NCBI RefSeq assembly: GCF_008838325.1
Contig: NZ_CP042829.1
Location: 2,232,001 to 2,296,000 of the forward strand
Reading direction: 5' to 3'
DNA: 64,000 nucleotides
From: Tepidiforma bonchosmolovskayae
GTDB taxonomy: Bacteria; Chloroflexota; Dehalococcoidia; Tepidiformales; Tepidiformaceae
Position 1 is the first letter of the stretch. Every line of letters starts with the position of its first letter. A program made the translations under genes and the position numbers. The notes below the pieces were generated by a model. It ran no database searches. It was not told the DNA's origin and worked only from the letters and a program-made list of their open reading frames with translations. Positions 1-7,799 of this stretch are shown here, piece by piece.

Positions 1-571
1 GACCACCCTTCTGAAGGGCATCATCGGCATACTCCGCGCCCGCTCGGGCCGCGTCCTCTTCGATGGCCGCGACCTCACCGCCGAGCCCGCGTACAGCCGC
101 GCACACGCCGGCATCGGCTACGTCCCCCAGGGGCGGGGCATCTTCCCCCAGCTCAGCGTCCTCGAAAACCTGCTCATCGGCCTGGAGCCCGTCGGCGGCC
201 GGGACGACGGTCAGCTCGAGGAGGTCTTTACGCTCTTCCCCGTGCTCAAGCAGATGGCTCGCCGCACTGCCGGCGTCCTCTCCGGCGGCCAGCAGCAGCA
301 GCTCGCCATCGGCCGGGCGCTCATGGGGCGGCCGCGGCTCCTCCTGCTCGACGAGCCAACCGAGGGGATCCAGCCCAGCATCGTCGAACAGATCGAGGGC
401 GTCATCGCCTCGCTCAAAGGGAGGCTCGCCGTCCTCCTCGTCGAGCAGTTTCTCGACTTCGCCCTCGCAAATGCCGAGTACTGCTACGTTCTCGAAAGCG
501 GTTCGGTCACCATGGAGGGCCCGCCCGCAGTCCTCGACGCGCAGCGGCTGCGTGAAGCGCTGGCTATCTAG
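1..571 (+). CDS. urtE: Urea-type ABC transporter ATP-binding subunit, 3' part
   Basis: This is the C-terminal ~190 residues of an ABC ATPase. The window opens inside the Walker A threonines, so about 40-45 N-terminal residues are missing. Visible motifs are the Q-loop (YVPQGRGIFPQLSV), the ABC signature LSGGQQQQLAIGRAL, Walker B LLLLDEPTEGIQP and a terminal VEQFLDFA segment. The four-glutamine signature followed by EPTEGIQPSIV is what I know from UrtE, the urea/short-amide member of the branched-chain amino acid (LivF) family, more than from LivF itself. It would energise uptake through UrtB/UrtC at the inner face of the membrane. Those partners should lie just upstream, outside the window. 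Its stop overlaps the convergent DUF6295 stop by 8 bp. LivF is the alternative call. Confidence 0.8.
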   Translation, partial: TTLLKGIIGILRARSGRVLFDGRDLTAEPAYSRAHAGIGYVPQGRGIFPQLSVLENLLIGLEPVGGRDDGQLEEVFTLFPVLKQMARRTAGVLSGGQQQQLAIGRALMGRPRLLLLDEPTEGIQPSIVEQIEGVIASLKGRLAVLLVEQFLDFALANAEYCYVLESGSVTMEGPPAVLDAQRLREALAI

Positions 572-842
572 GCTGCGCCGCCCCGGTTTCGTAGGCCTCC
601 GCCTCGGCGCACGCGGCCAGCAGCGCTTCGGCCAGCTCCCGCGCCGATGCCACCGTGAGCTCCACCCCAATGCGGGCGTCCAGCCCGCCCGCCTCGTCGA
701 CGAAATCGACCGTGACTGCGTGCTCGAGGTCCAGGTGCAGGGGATGGTCGTAGGTCACGTTCGCCCGCGTGACCGGGAACCATCCCTTCCGGCCGAACCC
801 GGCACCCTCCAGCCGCGCATGGATGAGAATGTTCGTGCACAT
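564..842 (-). CDS. DUF6295 family protein
   Basis: A 92-residue protein starting MCTNILIHARLEGAG. It has the conserved pattern I associate with DUF6295: an MCT start, a W-F-x-V segment, a YDHPLHLDLEHAVTVDFV stretch, then a C-terminal helix beginning SARELAEALL. The function is unknown. A GGGGAGG Shine-Dalgarno lies 5 nt before the ATG. The gene follows the dienelactone hydrolase by 16 bp on the same strand, so the two probably share a transcript. A second frame over the same bases (568-840) lacks this conservation and is treated as a shadow. Confidence 0.75.
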   Translation of the reverse strand: MCTNILIHARLEGAGFGRKGWFPVTRANVTYDHPLHLDLEHAVTVDFVDEAGGLDARIGVELTVASARELAEALLAACAEAEAYETGAAQPR

Positions 843-858
843 CGCTGCCTCCCCGTCT

Positions 859-1614
859 TCAGCCCAGGTGGCGGTGGAAGAAATCGAGCACCTTCCGCCA
901 GCCGTCGACCGCCGCCTCGGCGCGGTAGGCCGCCGGCCGGTCGTGGTAGAAAAACCCGTGCCCGGCCCCGGCGTACATGTGGAACTCGTACGTCTTCCCG
1001 TACTTCTTCAGCTCCTCCTCGTGCTGTCGCACCTGCTCCGGCGAAGGCGCCCGGTCCTCCTCGCCGAAGAGCCCCAAGAGCGGACACGAGAGGTCCTTCG
1101 TGTAGTCAATCGGCGCAACCGGCCGCTTCTCCGTCAGGTCCTCCGGCCGCATCACCACGCCGCCGCCCCAGAGGTCGACGCAGGCATCGAACCGCTCCCG
1201 GCAGGCCGCCAGGTACGCATGCCGCCCGCCGGAGCAGGTGCCCGTGACGCCCACCCTGCCATTCGATTGCGGCAGCGCCCGGAGGAAGTCCCGACAGGCC
1301 GCGGCATCGCCCACCACCTGGTCGTCAGGCACCCCGCCCTCGGCCCGCACCTTCGCCGCGACGTCTTCAGGGGCGCCTGTCCCCGCCCGGCAGTACAGGT
1401 CCGGCGCCGCAACCATGAACCCGTGGTAGGCGAGCTTCCGCGCCGCCTCCTTGGTCCATTCGTCCCAGCCCGGCATGTGGTGGAGCCAGACCACCCCCGG
1501 GAACGGCCCGGGCCCCAGCGGCCGCACGAAGTACACCGAAATCCAGTGCCCGCCGTACCCGGGGATCTTCGTCACCTCGGCGAGCATGCCGTCGTACGCG
1601 CCAGTATCAGCCAT
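859..1614 (-). CDS. Dienelactone hydrolase family protein
   Basis: An alpha/beta-hydrolase of 251 residues in the dienelactone hydrolase family. The nucleophile elbow is GTCSGG, with cysteine in place of serine as is usual for this family. The acid is in LFGEEDRAPS and the histidine in AGAGHGFFYHD, which completes a Cys-Asp-His triad. The protein is cytoplasmic with no signal peptide. The family hydrolyses dienelactones or other small esters; the true substrate cannot be read here. I chose the ATG at 1614 because AGGAG lies 8 nt upstream. A GTG three codons earlier abuts that motif. The next gene downstream is DUF6295. Confidence 0.85.
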   Translation of the reverse strand: MADTGAYDGMLAEVTKIPGYGGHWISVYFVRPLGPGPFPGVVWLHHMPGWDEWTKEAARKLAYHGFMVAAPDLYCRAGTGAPEDVAAKVRAEGGVPDDQVVGDAAACRDFLRALPQSNGRVGVTGTCSGGRHAYLAACRERFDACVDLWGGGVVMRPEDLTEKRPVAPIDYTKDLSCPLLGLFGEEDRAPSPEQVRQHEEELKKYGKTYEFHMYAGAGHGFFYHDRPAAYRAEAAVDGWRKVLDFFHRHLG

Positions 1615-1669
1615 CGCCAGCACTCCTCGTTGGTACGAACCGGTCTCGTGCGGCGCAGTATAGGCTGCC

Positions 1670-4402
1670 CTACTCCATCTCGCCCCAGTTGCGGCCCTGC
1701 TTCAGGTCCACCTTGAGCGGCACCTTCAGCTCGATGCTTGCCGGCATCACCCGCGCCGCCAGCTCCCGCACTGCCTCCACCTCTTCGGCCGGGCACTCGA
1801 AAATCAGCTCGTCGTGGATTTGCAGGATCATCCGGCTCCGGAGCCCTCGCTCCCGCAGCTCCTGGTCCACGCGGATCATCGCCACCTTGATGATGTCGGC
1901 GGCCGTCCCCTGGATCGGCATGTTGATCGCTTCCCGTTCGGCGGCTGCCCGCACCTGGTAGTTGTTGCTCAGGATCGCCGGCAGGTACCGCCGCCGCCCG
2001 AAGAGCGTCTCCGCGTACCCGTGCTCCCGCGTAAACCGGAGCGTCTCCTCCTGCCACCGCGCGATGCCCGGGTAGTTCTGGTAGTACGTTGCGATGAACC
2101 GCTCCGCCTCGTCCCTGGTCATGCCGGTCCGGCTGGCCAGCCCGAATTCGCCCATACCGTAGGCGATGCCGAAGTTCACCATTTTCGCCGTGTCGCGCAT
2201 CTCCCGCGTCACTTCGGAGGGGTCGACGCCGTACACCGTCGCCGCCGTCGCCCGGTGGATGTCCTGGTCCTCCAGGAACGCCCGGATCAGGCTCTCGTCG
2301 CCCGAAAAATGGGCCAGGATCCGCAGCTCGATCTGCGAGTAGTCCGCGCCCACCAGCCACGGGTCATCGAAGTACGAGGCGACGAACGCCCTCCGGATGG
2401 CACGGCCCGTCTCGGTCCGCACCGGGATGTTCTGCAGGTTCGGGTTGATGCTGCTCAGCCGCCCCGTGGCCGCAACGGTCTGCTGGAAATCCGTATGTAT
2501 CCGCCCGTCCTCCGCCACGGTCGCCGGCAGGGCGTCGGCGTAGGTCGACTTCAGCTTCGTCAGCTCCCGGTACTGGAAGATCAGGTCGATGATCGGCGTC
2601 AGGTGCCGAAGCCCCTCGAGCGCCCGCTGGTCCGTGCTGTAGCCCTGGGTCGTCCTCCGCGTTTTCGGCAGGCCCAGCTCGCCGAAGAGCACGTCGCTCA
2701 GCTGCTTCGGGCTCCCGATGTTGAACTCGTGCCCGACGATCGCGTAAATCTCCCGCTCCACCCGGGCCGCCTCCTCGCCCAGCTGCCGCGAGGCCTCCCG
2801 CAGCACCGCAAGGTCGACCGCCACGCCCACCTTCTCCATCCGGTAGAGCACCTCGACGAGCGGCATCTCCATCTCGGCGAACAGCTTCCACTGACCCCGC
2901 TCGCGGAGCTCCGCGGCCAGCGGCTCACGCATCCGCAGCGCGAAATCCGCCTGCTGGCACGCGTACGGCATCACCGTCTCGATGCTCGCCTGCGACAGCG
3001 CTGTCGCATTCCGCCCGGTCCCGGTCAGCGATTGCAGCGAAACCAGCTCAATGCCCATCCGCTCATTGACAAGCGCGTTCAGCGACGACGACGTCTCCCC
3101 GAGCAGGAACGCTGCAATGCTGACATCGAACCGCCCGCCCGCGAGTTCCATCCCGTTCCGGTCGAGCATGTGCAGCAGGTACTTGACGCCGTACGCCGTC
3201 TTCTCCAGTCCCTCGTCCGCGAGGACCGGCCCGAGCACCTCCCGCACATCATCGAGCTTCACCTGCCGCGTCTCGCCATCCATCCGCGGTGCATGCCCGA
3301 CCGGCACATACCACGCCTGCCCCGGGCGGGTCGCGAACGCCAGCCCGAGGAGGAGCGGGTGGCTGCTGTCGCCCGTCGTGGAGATGCCTGCCGCAGCGAA
3401 GCTCCCCGCAGCCCGCAGGGTCGCCGCCAGCTCCTCCAGTTCGGCCCGGCTCCCGACTGCCCGGTAGGCTGCCTCAGCGGCCGCCGCGGCTGCCGTCGTC
3501 CGCGTCCCGAGCACATCATCGAGCCGCTGCGCTAGCACCCGGAACTCCAGCTCCCGGAAGAGCGCCGCAATCCGCTCGCGGTCGAAGCCCCCGACCCTGC
3601 ACTGCTCGAGGTCGAACTCGATCGGCAGGTCCGTGTGGATCGTCACCAGCTCCTTGTTCCGAAAGGCGAGCTCCTTCCCCTCGAGCAGCTTCTGCTTGAG
3701 CGCCGGCCGGACGAGCTCGATGTTCTCGTAAATCGCCTCGATCGGCCCGAACTGCCGGATGAGCTCGGCAGCCGTCTTCTCCCCAATCCCGTAAATGCCC
3801 TGGATGTTGTCGCTGGCGTCGCCCTTCAGCGCCTTGAAGTCGACCATGTACTTCGGGCTGAAGCCCCATCGCTCGGCCGCCTTAGCTTCGTCGTACTCCA
3901 CGGTGTCCCGCTGGAACGGCCGGAACAGGAACAGCTTGATGTTCGGCCCGAGAAGCTGCACGAGGTCGGTATCGAGCGTCGCAATGTAGGTCTCGATCCC
4001 CAGCGCCGCGGCCTTCGTCGCAATCGTCCCCGCAACATCGTCCGCCTCGTAGCCCGGCACCTCGTAAATCGGGATGCCGAACGCATCAAGCATCTCCCGC
4101 ACCCGGCCCATCTGCCGGAGCAGCTCATCCGGGGCCGGGCGCCGTGTCGCCTTATACGCCTCGCTCGCTTCGTGCCGAAACGTCCTGCCGCCGGCATCCC
4201 ACGCCGCGCAGATGTGCGTCGGGCGGAGCTGGTCCAGCACGCGAATCAGTGTCTCGGCATAGCCGTGGACGGCGAACGTCAGCTCGCCCTTCGAGGTCAT
4301 CAGCGGCCGGTCTGAATTCGCAAACGCGAAGAACGCCCGGTACAGGATCCCGTGCGAATCCAGCACCACGAGCCGTGGCTTCCCGTCGCTTCCGGTGGGC
4401 AC
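1670..4402 (-). CDS. polA: DNA polymerase I (proofreading site lost)
   Basis: Family A polymerase of 910 residues for Okazaki-fragment processing and repair. An N-terminal 5' nuclease domain (~1-290) carries PGYEADDVAGT and DASDNIQGIYGIGEKTA. A middle domain (~315-480) has the proofreading fold but not its catalytic acids: the expected DxE of Exo I reads AAGIST and the Exo II Asp is replaced in GVKYLLHML. The polymerase domain has motif A DYSQIELR (~687), motif B RDTAKMVNFGIAYGM (~737-751, Phe at the ddNTP-selectivity position) and motif C HDEL (~863). I prefer the GTG at 4402, because TATACT ends 6 nt upstream with no Shine-Dalgarno (leaderless pattern). An in-frame GTG at 4420 would add six residues. 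Confidence 0.95.
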   Translation of the reverse strand: MPTGSDGKPRLVVLDSHGILYRAFFAFANSDRPLMTSKGELTFAVHGYAETLIRVLDQLRPTHICAAWDAGGRTFRHEASEAYKATRRPAPDELLRQMGRVREMLDAFGIPIYEVPGYEADDVAGTIATKAAALGIETYIATLDTDLVQLLGPNIKLFLFRPFQRDTVEYDEAKAAERWGFSPKYMVDFKALKGDASDNIQGIYGIGEKTAAELIRQFGPIEAIYENIELVRPALKQKLLEGKELAFRNKELVTIHTDLPIEFDLEQCRVGGFDRERIAALFRELEFRVLAQRLDDVLGTRTTAAAAAAEAAYRAVGSRAELEELAATLRAAGSFAAAGISTTGDSSHPLLLGLAFATRPGQAWYVPVGHAPRMDGETRQVKLDDVREVLGPVLADEGLEKTAYGVKYLLHMLDRNGMELAGGRFDVSIAAFLLGETSSSLNALVNERMGIELVSLQSLTGTGRNATALSQASIETVMPYACQQADFALRMREPLAAELRERGQWKLFAEMEMPLVEVLYRMEKVGVAVDLAVLREASRQLGEEAARVEREIYAIVGHEFNIGSPKQLSDVLFGELGLPKTRRTTQGYSTDQRALEGLRHLTPIIDLIFQYRELTKLKSTYADALPATVAEDGRIHTDFQQTVAATGRLSSINPNLQNIPVRTETGRAIRRAFVASYFDDPWLVGADYSQIELRILAHFSGDESLIRAFLEDQDIHRATAATVYGVDPSEVTREMRDTAKMVNFGIAYGMGEFGLASRTGMTRDEAERFIATYYQNYPGIARWQEETLRFTREHGYAETLFGRRRYLPAILSNNYQVRAAAEREAINMPIQGTAADIIKVAMIRVDQELRERGLRSRMILQIHDELIFECPAEEVEAVRELAARVMPASIELKVPLKVDLKQGRNWGEME

Positions 4403-4408
4403 CCGCCA

Positions 4409-4414
4409 AGTATA
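4409..4414 (-). promoter_or_regulatory. Putative -10 box TATACT of polA
   Basis: TATACT on the minus strand, separated by 6 nt (tggcgg) from the GTG at 4402. That spacing puts the transcription start at or next to the start codon. No clear -35 is visible. Confidence 0.5.
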
Positions 4415-4531
4415 GGTCACCGCCGGGGCCTTCCGGTGCAGTGCCGGCGCGCTGATCTCGCCACCGGCAGCCGGCCCGCTACACTATCCGCCGACAGCAC
4501 GTCGAGCACTTCCTCCCGGAGCCCCTCACCC

Positions 4532-5683
4532 ATGGATTTCCGCCTCACCCCCGAACAGCGCGCCTTCCAGGCCGAGGTTATCGACTTCATCGAGCACGGC
4601 CTGCCCCCCGGCTGGGACCAGGAGTTCGAATCCCTCGAAGACCGCCTCGCCGTCGAACGCGACATCATGAAGCGCCTGGCCGCAAAACGCTGGCTTGCCC
4701 TTCCCTGGCCGAAGGAGTACGGCGGCCTCGGCGCCTCGCCCATGCAGCAGATGCTCTTCAACGAGCAGATGGCCTACCACGGCGTCCCCGGCACCGTGAA
4801 CATGGGGGTCGCCTGGGTCGGGCCCGTCGTCATGCTCTACGGCACTGAAGAGCAGAAGGCTCGCTTCCTCACGCGCATCGCCGACGGCACCGACCTCTGG
4901 TGCACCCTCTACTCCGAACCCGGCGCCGGCTCCGACCTCGCTGCGATGCAGACCCGCGCCGTCCGCGACGGCGACGACTACATCATCAACGGCCAGAAGA
5001 TCTGGACCACCTTCGGCCACTACGCCGACTGGGGCTGGCTCGCCGCCCGCACCGACCCCAACGCCCCCAAGCACAAGGGCATCTCCACCTTCGCCGTCAA
5101 GATGGACAGCCCCGGCATCACCGTCCGGCCCCTGGTCAACATGGCCGGCACCCACGAGTTCAACGAGGTCTACTTCGAGGACGTCCGCGTCCCCGCCAGC
5201 AACCTCGTCGGCGAAGAAAACCGCGGCTGGTACAACGTCGCCGTCGGCCTCGATTTCGAACGCTCCTCTATCGGCGCAACTTCCAATGCCCGCCGCACCG
5301 TCGATGACCTCGTGGCCCTCCTCAAAGAGCGCCGCGGCCGGACGCCCGACCCCATCCGCCACCGCATGGCCGAGCACGCCATCGGCGTCCAGATCCTGCG
5401 CAACCTGGCCTACTACATCGCCTCCCAGCAGGAGAAGACCGGCATCGCGCCCACGCGCGAAGCTCAGATGGCGAAACTCTTCGGCGCCGAACTCCAGCAG
5501 CGCATCGCCGCCACCGCCGTGCAAATCTTCGGGATGGGAGGGCAGGCTGCCCGTCCCGGCTCGCGCGCCCTCCGCTACCAGTACCTCTACCTCCGCAGCG
5601 TCGCCAACACGATCGAAGGCGGCACCTCCGAGATCCAGCGCACCGTCATCGCAACCCGCGGCCTGGGGCTCCCGCGCGAATGA
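4532..5683 (+). CDS. Acyl-CoA dehydrogenase
   Basis: FAD-dependent acyl-CoA dehydrogenase of 383 residues, catalysing the first oxidation of acyl-CoA breakdown. The order is: N-terminal helical domain starting MDFRLTPEQRAFQAEV; the beta-barrel with LYSEPGAGSDLAAMQTRA (FAD/substrate segment); and the C-terminal helical domain with IFGMGGQAARPG and TIEGGTSEIQRTVIATRGLGLP, the usual family ending. The ATG at 4532 follows GGAG by 10 nt. An upstream in-frame extension is non-homologous and rejected. The gene is divergent from polA. Chain length or substrate branching cannot be inferred. Confidence 0.93.
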   Translation: MDFRLTPEQRAFQAEVIDFIEHGLPPGWDQEFESLEDRLAVERDIMKRLAAKRWLALPWPKEYGGLGASPMQQMLFNEQMAYHGVPGTVNMGVAWVGPVVMLYGTEEQKARFLTRIADGTDLWCTLYSEPGAGSDLAAMQTRAVRDGDDYIINGQKIWTTFGHYADWGWLAARTDPNAPKHKGISTFAVKMDSPGITVRPLVNMAGTHEFNEVYFEDVRVPASNLVGEENRGWYNVAVGLDFERSSIGATSNARRTVDDLVALLKERRGRTPDPIRHRMAEHAIGVQILRNLAYYIASQQEKTGIAPTREAQMAKLFGAELQQRIAATAVQIFGMGGQAARPGSRALRYQYLYLRSVANTIEGGTSEIQRTVIATRGLGLPRE

Positions 5684-5710
5684 CGGCCCGCCCGCGCCCC
5701 GCGGTCCGCC

Positions 5711-6601
5711 ATGCCTGACCCGGCGATCGAAACCCGGGGCCTTACAAAGCGATTCGGCAGCCTGGTCGCCGTCGACCGCCTCGACCTCGCCGTCCACCGC
5801 GGCGAGGTCTTCGGCTTCCTCGGCCCAAACGGCGCCGGCAAAACGACCACGATCCGCCTCCTCCTCGGCTTCATCAACCCCACCGCCGGCAGCTCGCTCG
5901 TCCTCGGACGTCCCGGCGCCGACCCCGCGGCCCGCCGCCGCATCGGCTACCTCCCCGCTGACCTCGCCTTCGACCCCCGCTACACCACCAGCGACCTCAT
6001 CGAGTTCTTCGGCAGCCTCCGCGGCGGCTACGACCGTCCCTTTACCGCGGCCCTGCTCGAACGGTTCGCGCTCGACCCCTACCGACCCATCGGTGACCTC
6101 AGCACCGGCAACCGGCGCAAGGTCGGCATCGTCCAGGCCTTCATGCACCGCCCCGACCTCTACATCCTCGATGAGCCGACCTCCGGCCTCGACCCGCTCC
6201 TCCAGCAGGAGTTCCACCGGCTGGTCCGCGAAGAAGTCGCCCGCGGCGCCACGGTTTTCCTCTCGTCCCACGTCCTCCCCGAGGTCGAAGCCCTGGCATC
6301 CCGCGTCGGCATCCTCCGGCGCGGGCGTCTCGTCACCGTCGCTGCCATCGATGACCTCCGCCGAAAGGCCCGCCAGCGGATTGATATCTACACCGCCGGC
6401 CCTCCCCCGCGCGGCCTCTTCGAACGGCTTCCCGGCGTCCGCGCCGTCAGCTACCACGACGGCGGCGTGCACCTGGTGGTCGAAGGCTCCGTCGACGCCG
6501 TGATCAAGGCCGCCGCGGGCCTCACCGTCGAGCGCATCCATACCCCCGGCCAGGACCTGGAAGAGCTCTTCCTTGAGTACTACCAGGGAGGTGACGCGTG
6601 A
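5711..6601 (+). CDS. ABC-2 type transporter ATP-binding protein
   Basis: A 296-residue ABC ATPase, probably the motor of an exporter with the downstream permease. Motifs: Walker A GPNGAGKTTTIR (~38), signature LSTGNRRKVGIVQAF (Thr instead of the usual second Gly), Walker B LYILDEPTSGLDP and H-loop SSHVLPEVE. A C-terminal ~80-residue domain (TVAAIDDLRRKARQRI onward) is typical of drug/lipid exporter ATPases (DrrA/CcmA type). Its stop overlaps the GTG of the permease (GTGA), indicating translational coupling. The exported substrate is unknown. Confidence 0.9.
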   Translation: MPDPAIETRGLTKRFGSLVAVDRLDLAVHRGEVFGFLGPNGAGKTTTIRLLLGFINPTAGSSLVLGRPGADPAARRRIGYLPADLAFDPRYTTSDLIEFFGSLRGGYDRPFTAALLERFALDPYRPIGDLSTGNRRKVGIVQAFMHRPDLYILDEPTSGLDPLLQQEFHRLVREEVARGATVFLSSHVLPEVEALASRVGILRRGRLVTVAAIDDLRRKARQRIDIYTAGPPPRGLFERLPGVRAVSYHDGGVHLVVEGSVDAVIKAAAGLTVERIHTPGQDLEELFLEYYQGGDA

Positions 6602-7398
6602 CGATCTTCCGGCGCACCCTCCTCGACCGCCGCCGTGCCCTCCTCTGGTGGGCGCTCGGCTTCCTTGCGCTCAACCTGCTCACGCTCTCCTTCTTCCCCA
6701 CCATTCGCGGGCAGCAGGACTTCGATGAACTGGTCCAGCAGATGCCCGAAGCCCTCCGGGCGATGTTCGGCATGGAGCAGGGCATCTCGCTCGGCTCGGC
6801 CGCCGGCTACCTCTGGGCGCGGCTCTTCTCATCGCTGCTCACCGTGCTCCTCGTCGTCTACGCCATCGTCGGCGGCGCCGGGCTTATCGGCGGCAGCGAA
6901 GAGGATGGGACCCTCGAGCTGCTGCTCGCCAATCCCGTTTCCCGCGAACGGGTCGCCATCGAGCGGGCGCTCGCCTTCGCAGCGGCCCTCGCCGCGCTCA
7001 CCGTCGTCGCCGCGCTCACGCTCGTCGCCCTGGCTCCGCCCTTCTCCGCACTCGAAGGCGTCAACGCCGGCGGCCTCGCCGTCGCCTTCGCCGGTGCATT
7101 CACGCTCGCGCTGCTCCACGGCGCCGTGGCCTTCATGGGCGGCGCCGTTTCCGGCCGAAGGGGCCCGGGATTGGCTGCCGGGACCGTCCTCGCTGCCGGC
7201 GGCTTCCTCGCCCAGGGCCTGCTCACGGCCGCCGGCGCCCCCGAATGGGTCAGCAGCCTGAACCCCTGGTACTGGTACCTCAAAGCGAACCTCCTCGCCT
7301 TCGGTCCCCGCTGGGAGGCGGTCCTGCCTGCCCTGGTGCTCGCTGCGGCTCCCGTTGCTGCAGGCGTCGCCGTGTTCCGCCGCCGCGACCTGCGCTGA
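6598..7398 (+). CDS. ABC-2 type transporter permease
   Basis: A 266-residue membrane protein with about six hydrophobic segments. These include one near residues 13-30 (WWALGFLALNLLTLSFFP), a cluster around LLTVLLVVYAIVGGAGLIGG, and later pairs around 130-195. The GSEEDGTLELLLANPVSRERVAIER segment after the second hydrophobic stretch is the conserved cytoplasmic loop of ABC-2 permeases. The start is GTG, overlapping the stop of the ATPase gene. Together they form a two-gene exporter of unknown cargo. Confidence 0.87.
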   Translation: MTIFRRTLLDRRRALLWWALGFLALNLLTLSFFPTIRGQQDFDELVQQMPEALRAMFGMEQGISLGSAAGYLWARLFSSLLTVLLVVYAIVGGAGLIGGSEEDGTLELLLANPVSRERVAIERALAFAAALAALTVVAALTLVALAPPFSALEGVNAGGLAVAFAGAFTLALLHGAVAFMGGAVSGRRGPGLAAGTVLAAGGFLAQGLLTAAGAPEWVSSLNPWYWYLKANLLAFGPRWEAVLPALVLAAAPVAAGVAVFRRRDLR

Positions 7399-7535
7399 AC
7401 GATGCTCTTCCCCCGGTCTCAGGGTTCTCCCGACACCGGAAGTGTGAAAATTCCGAAAGAACGCTGCCCCACCCCCTACACCCGCAACCGAAACGTGCCG
7501 TCAACCGTGGTGTAACTCCCGCGCGAGGTGCCGCA

Positions 7536-7799
7536 ATGCCTGACCCGGCCACGTCCGATCTCCCATCGGTCATCCCATTCGACGACCGCACCCGCCGCGT
7601 CCTTGAACTCCGCGACCTGGTCCGCAGCGGCGCCTACCGCCCCGACCCCCGCGAGATCGCGCGCGCCCTGCTCGCCCACAGCCGCGCCTTCCCTGCCCCG
7701 GAGGAGCCCGAGGCGCTCCCTGGGTTCGACCCCGCCCGCTTCATCGTCCGTCCCGCCGCCCCCGCCGCGGACGCCGCCGCCCGCCGGGCTGTCTCCTAG
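7536..7799 (+). CDS. Small FlgM-like protein
   Basis: An 87-residue protein with no membrane segment. Residues ~17-47 (RTRRVLELRDLVRSGAY, then DPREIARALLAH) match the pattern of the FlgM/anti-sigma-28 domain: a helix ending in SGxY, then D-x-x-x-IA-x-x-LL. The C-terminus is Ala/Pro-rich and probably disordered. No flagellar gene is visible in the window, so an anti-sigma role is only a guess from similarity. It is preceded by a 137-bp intergenic region. Its TAG shares a CTAG tetranucleotide with the TAG of the convergent CoA-transferase gene. No strong Shine-Dalgarno is seen; GAGG lies about 7 nt before the ATG. Confidence 0.6.
   Translation: MPDPATSDLPSVIPFDDRTRRVLELRDLVRSGAYRPDPREIARALLAHSRAFPAPEEPEALPGFDPARFIVRPAAPAADAAARRAVS

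Noticed and set aside
1814..3535. Long plus-strand frame across polA
   Set aside because: Arg/Pro/His-rich translation with no domain; it is antisense to well-conserved polymerase motifs.
4526..6541. Minus-strand 671-codon frame across the acyl-CoA dehydrogenase and ABC ATPase
   Set aside because: Asp/Gly/Val-rich, with no family motif; it is antisense to clear genes.
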